DNA of 14,612 nucleotides, from NCBI GenBank assembly GCA_012522615.1, contig JAAYKB010000149.1:1-14612 (forward strand). Direction: 5' to 3'. How positions within the stretch are numbered: position 1 is the first letter of the stretch; every line of letters starts with the position of its first letter. A program made the translations under genes and the position numbers. This DNA comes from Clostridiales bacterium. GTDB lineage: Bacteria; Bacillota; Clostridia; Oscillospirales; Acutalibacteraceae. Below are positions 11,961 to 14,612 of the stretch, piece by piece. The notes beneath the pieces were generated by a model. That model was not told the DNA's origin. It did no database searches and saw only the letters and a program-made list of their open reading frames with translations.

Positions 11961-12780
11961 GGGTGTTCACCCCCAACTCCTTCATGGCATCGAGATATTC
12001 AATTTCGCTTGGCGCCTTGCCGTGCCAGCCGAACCGATCCTCCATAAAGGACACCCCTTTGCCCTTGAAGGTTTCGCAGCAGATGAATCTGGGTTTGCCT
12101 CTCACCTGCTTTTGCAGGGCTGCGGTTATTGCCTCGACGTCGTGTCCGTCCGCCTTTTGGCAGTCAAAGCCGAAGGCTTCGAATTTTTTTATAATATCTC
12201 CGATATCCATTACCTCCCTGTTTGGGCCGTCTATCTGGAGACGGTTGTGGTCTAGCAGGACACAGAAATTGTCAAGCTTGTAGTGGGAAGCCGCCATGGC
12301 GGCTTCCCAGACAAGCCCCTCCTGACATTCCCCGTCTCCGATTATTACATAGATTCGGTAATCTGCCTTCAGGCATTTGGCGGCAACCGCAATCCCCATG
12401 GCAATCGACATCCCCTGCCCCAGCGAGCCGGTGTTGACGTCAACCCCCGGAGTTTTTTTGCTGTCGGGGTGTCCCTGAAGATGGCTGTTTATCTGGCGCA
12501 GCGTCCACAAATCCTCGCGCGGGAAAAAGCCCTTGTCGGCCAGCACGGCGTACAGCGCCGGACATGCGTGCCCCTTGCTGAGCACTATCCTGTCCCTGTT
12601 TTCCATCTTGGGGTTTTTGGGGTCGACATTTGCAACCCTGTAATATAAGGAAAGCAGTATTTCGACGCAGGACAGCGAACCGCCGGGGTGTCCCGACTGG
12701 CTTGTATAAAGCATCCGGAGTATGTCCCCCCGAATTCTTTTTGCCTTTTCCATCAGGTCAATATTGTTTTGGTTTTCCAT
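11953..12780 (-). CDS. Transketolase N-terminal (thiamine-diphosphate binding) subunit (pair 2)
   Basis: This 275-residue protein aligns without gaps to the pair 1 N-subunit through residue 185. It has SGHPGGSLS (His31), LSKGH (His71), LQGHP, TGSLGQG and GDGECQEGLVWEA with the partner Asn at 179, then FKGKGVSFME and WHG. Every cofactor residue I can place is kept. The ATG has GGAGG 7 nt upstream. It begins 25 nt after the stop of the second permease and overlaps the C-subunit by 8 nt. Known precedents for a split transketolase in a sugar operon are AptAB (apulose 4-phosphate) and SqwGH (6-deoxy-6-sulfofructose). Neither assignment is supported here beyond the general arrangement. Confidence 0.93.
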   Translation of the reverse strand: MENQNNIDLMEKAKRIRGDILRMLYTSQSGHPGGSLSCVEILLSLYYRVANVDPKNPKMENRDRIVLSKGHACPALYAVLADKGFFPREDLWTLRQINSHLQGHPDSKKTPGVDVNTGSLGQGMSIAMGIAVAAKCLKADYRIYVIIGDGECQEGLVWEAAMAASHYKLDNFCVLLDHNRLQIDGPNREVMDIGDIIKKFEAFGFDCQKADGHDVEAITAALQKQVRGKPRFICCETFKGKGVSFMEDRFGWHGKAPSEIEYLDAMKELGVNTHD

Positions 12781-12805
12781 TTTAAGCCTCCAGTTATCGT
12801 TAATT

Positions 12806-13642
12806 TTATCCCTTGACCGCCCCCGCCGTCAGTCCCTCTACCAGCCTGCGCTGGGCAAAGAAGAAGAGAATGCAGACCGGAATTATGGTTATTATTCCTC
12901 CGGCGGTCAGCAAATCCCACTGTACCCCGAGTTGACCGATAAGGTTCCTCAGCGAGACCGGGATTGTCCGGCTTACCTCGTTTGTGAACATGACGGCAAA
13001 TGTATATTCGTTCCATGAGGTCATAAATATATATACTCCGGTGGCAACCAGACAGGGAACCAGAACCGGCAGGATTATCTTTATAAAGGCCTGCGCCCGG
13101 TTTGCCCCGTCCACCATGCCCGCCTCCTCGAGCGACATTGGCAGGTCGCTCAGGTAGCCGTTGAGAAGCCATACCGAAAAGGGGATGGTGAAGGTGGTGT
13201 AGGACAGCACCAGCGCCAGCGGGGTGTAGAGTATTCCGAGCCTTCGCATTATCGCATACAGCGGTATCAGGAGAAGCACGGTCGGGAACATGTTGTTGGT
13301 CAAAAACAGAATCATAAACGCCTTGCGCCCCCTGAAGCGAAAACGGGAAAAGGAATAGGCCGCCAGGGTGGCGACGAAAAGGGTGAGGACGGTTGTCGAA
13401 AGGGCTACTATCAGGCTGTTTGTCATGGGGCGCAGGAAATTGTAGTCGAGGAAGAGGGCGCGGTATGCCCGAAAGGTGGCTTCCCTCGGCCAGTAGGTCA
13501 CGACCTCGCCGTAAAGCTCCCGCTCGGGCTTGATTGAGGTGACGAAGGTCCAGTAAAAAGGGAAGAGCAAAAACAAAAGTATCAAAATCAGTGGCAGGTA
13601 GAGGAATAAAAACCTTGAGACCGGATTCTCTTTTCTTTGCAT
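12806..13642 (-). CDS. Carbohydrate ABC transporter permease (MalG type)
   Basis: This 278-residue inner-membrane protein has about six transmembrane helices. The cytoplasmic EAA loop SLEEAGMVDGANRAQAFIKI followed by ILP, at about 170-192, contacts the ATPase. An N-terminal positively charged segment precedes the first helix, and the ending resembles MalG-family CUT1 permeases, which import oligosaccharides and glycosides. I chose the ATG at 13642 because AGGAGGGG is 5-7 nt upstream; the GTG at 13648 would lie on that site. It starts 2 nt after the first permease stop. No ATP-binding subunit is in the window; CUT1 systems often share an ATPase (MsmK/MalK-like) encoded elsewhere. Confidence 0.95.
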   Translation of the reverse strand: MQRKENPVSRFLFLYLPLILILLFLLFPFYWTFVTSIKPERELYGEVVTYWPREATFRAYRALFLDYNFLRPMTNSLIVALSTTVLTLFVATLAAYSFSRFRFRGRKAFMILFLTNNMFPTVLLLIPLYAIMRRLGILYTPLALVLSYTTFTIPFSVWLLNGYLSDLPMSLEEAGMVDGANRAQAFIKIILPVLVPCLVATGVYIFMTSWNEYTFAVMFTNEVSRTIPVSLRNLIGQLGVQWDLLTAGGIITIIPVCILFFFAQRRLVEGLTAGAVKG

Positions 13643-13644
13643 CG

Positions 13645-14523
13645 TCACCCCTCCTGGTTTTTGAACATGCTTCTAAGATAGGGAACGGCCGCCATAAGCA
13701 GGATTATCGTCAGCAAGAGCGACATGGTGGACGCATATCCCAGATTCAGGGCGTTCGCCTTGTTAAATATATAGACGCTGAGCGTCTGGGAGGCATAGGC
13801 CGGCCCGCCCCCCGTCATGTTGAAGATAACATCGACCGAGTTGGCAACCCAGATTATCCTCAGCAGGGTGGTTACATAGATGGTGTTTTGCAGGGAGGGC
13901 ACGGTTATATGGAAAAACTTTTGAAATACGCTGGCGCCGTCGATGTCGGCCGCTTCGTACAGCTCGCCCGGAACCCCCTGCAGACCGGCAAGCAGCATAA
14001 GTGCAAAAAAGGGTATGCCCTGCCAGATAATCGTGACGATAACGGCGGGGAACACCGTGTCCTGTCTTGCGAGAAAGGCTATAGGGTCCTCGATTATCTT
14101 CATTTTCAGGAGGATGTCGTTCAAAACCCCATAGCTGCCATCGAAAATCCAGCGCCACATCAGCCCTATCAGCACTCCGGGGGTAACCCATGGAATAAGG
14201 CTTACCGAACGCACCACACCCCTGCCGCGAAAGGGCTTGTTGAGGATTAGCGCAAGAGTGAAGCCGAACACGAATTGGAATCCTACCCCGAACACCACCC
14301 ACAGTACGGTTCTTATCAGGGACTGCCAGAAAAGGACGTCTTTAAAAACCGCGATATAGTTGCTAAGCCCGATAAACCCGATTGCTGCCGGGCGTCTGAG
14401 GTCATAGCTTTGGAAGCTCATCAGGATTGCGTTCACCACCGGAATGAACACCACCGCCAGCACAACAAGCAGGGCGGGGGCTATCAGCAGGTATGGCCAG
14501 ATACCGGCTTTTCTTTGATGCAA
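13645..14523 (-). CDS. Carbohydrate ABC transporter permease (MalF type)
   Basis: This 292-residue inner-membrane protein with six helices has a MalF-family N-terminus (HQRKAGIWPYLLIAPAL) and the EAA loop ELYEAADIDGASVFQKFFHI followed by TVPSL at about 187-211. The WVTPGVLIGLMWRWIF and NMTGGGPAYASQTL phrases are typical of CUT1 sugar permeases. I prefer the TTG at 14523: AGAGGTGA lies 5-8 nt upstream of it, whereas the GTG at 14532 is itself part of that ribosome binding site. It is the first gene of the right operon seen here; a solute-binding protein gene is expected just beyond the right edge. A perfect 32-bp palindrome lies 39 nt upstream of the start. Confidence 0.94.
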   Translation of the reverse strand: MHQRKAGIWPYLLIAPALLVVLAVVFIPVVNAILMSFQSYDLRRPAAIGFIGLSNYIAVFKDVLFWQSLIRTVLWVVFGVGFQFVFGFTLALILNKPFRGRGVVRSVSLIPWVTPGVLIGLMWRWIFDGSYGVLNDILLKMKIIEDPIAFLARQDTVFPAVIVTIIWQGIPFFALMLLAGLQGVPGELYEAADIDGASVFQKFFHITVPSLQNTIYVTTLLRIIWVANSVDVIFNMTGGGPAYASQTLSVYIFNKANALNLGYASTMSLLLTIILLMAAVPYLRSMFKNQEG

Positions 14524-14562
14524 AAAAATCACCTCTGATTAATAGGCGCGGGAGTTTTTATG

Positions 14563-14594
14563 GGTTGGTGCAGGCAGTACTGCCTGCACCAACC
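14563..14594. repeat. Perfect 32-bp palindrome upstream of the permease genes
   Basis: The left half is GGTTGGTGCAGGCAGT (14563-14578) and the right half (14579-14594) is its exact reverse complement. In RNA it would form a 14-bp GC-rich stem with a GUAC tetraloop. On the minus strand it is followed by CATAAAAACTCCC rather than a T run, so it is not a classical terminator for the operon. It is likely an intercistronic stabilising hairpin between a binding-protein gene and the permeases, or a palindromic genomic repeat. Confidence 0.8.
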
Positions 14595-14612
14595 TGACGG
14601 GTTTTGATTTAA

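Noticed and set aside
11289..12047. Long plus-strand open frame (252 codons)
   Set aside because: It is antisense to the transketolase pair 2 genes, has no ribosome binding site, and reads as low-complexity His/Gly-rich sequence unlike a folded protein.
13591..14250. Plus-strand open frame (219 codons)
   Set aside because: Antisense to the two permease genes and lacking hydrophobic segments, motifs or a ribosome binding site.

Overview
The window reads as chromosomal DNA of a Gram-positive, anaerobic-type Clostridia bacterium, probably a gut member of the Oscillospiraceae or a related family. This is an inference from moderate GC, AGGAGG-type ribosome binding sites before most genes, frequent GTG and TTG starts, split two-subunit transketolases, and clostridial-looking small regulators. 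Most of the sequence is sugar catabolism. A stretch of about 3.7 kb in the middle (6849-10518) holds small, unfamiliar and phage-like genes.

Layout. (1) 12-2861, minus strand: an operon of sugar-phosphate isomerase/epimerase (TIM barrel), Gfo/Idh/MocA oxidoreductase and a second TIM-barrel isomerase, running off the left edge. A divergent AraC regulator (2989-3804) sits across a short control region with a perfect -10 box, a poor -35 box and repeated AAAAAGAA / TTTGCTTT elements. (2) 5635-3836, minus: a split transketolase pair with its own extended -10 promoter. (3) 5860-6687, plus: a short QueG-like double 4Fe-4S protein with a strong promoter, a dyad inside that promoter, and a downstream terminator. 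(4) 6849-8191, plus: a nine-cysteine 77-residue protein followed by an unrecognised 353-residue membrane-anchored protein. (5) 8587-9442: a compact regulatory switch. A repressor-like XRE gene on the plus strand diverges from a Cro-like gene on the minus strand, and the Cro-like gene is followed by a sigma-region-4-like gene. A 52-codon minus-strand ORF with its own promoter and strong ribosome binding site runs antisense into the 3' end of the repressor. (6) 9443-9741: no long gene; it holds promoters, an imperfect direct repeat and two hairpins. (7) 9742-10176, plus: a four-helix membrane protein with a near-consensus promoter and a textbook terminator. (8) 10518-10333, minus: a small acidic protein. 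(9) 14523-10615, minus: two sugar ABC permeases, a second split transketolase pair and a cupin protein, with a perfect 32-bp palindrome just upstream of the first permease.

How it fits together. The right-hand operon probably imports a sugar and feeds it, perhaps after cupin-assisted isomerisation, to a dedicated two-subunit transketolase. The left-hand operon looks suited to oxidation and rearrangement of an unusual sugar, glycoside or cyclitol under AraC control. No substrate can be assigned from sequence alone. The least explained parts are the 77-residue/353-residue pair, the small regulatory switch with its antisense ORF, and the overlapping convergent reading frames at 7994-8191. I saw no rRNA, tRNA, CRISPR array, transposase or integrase.
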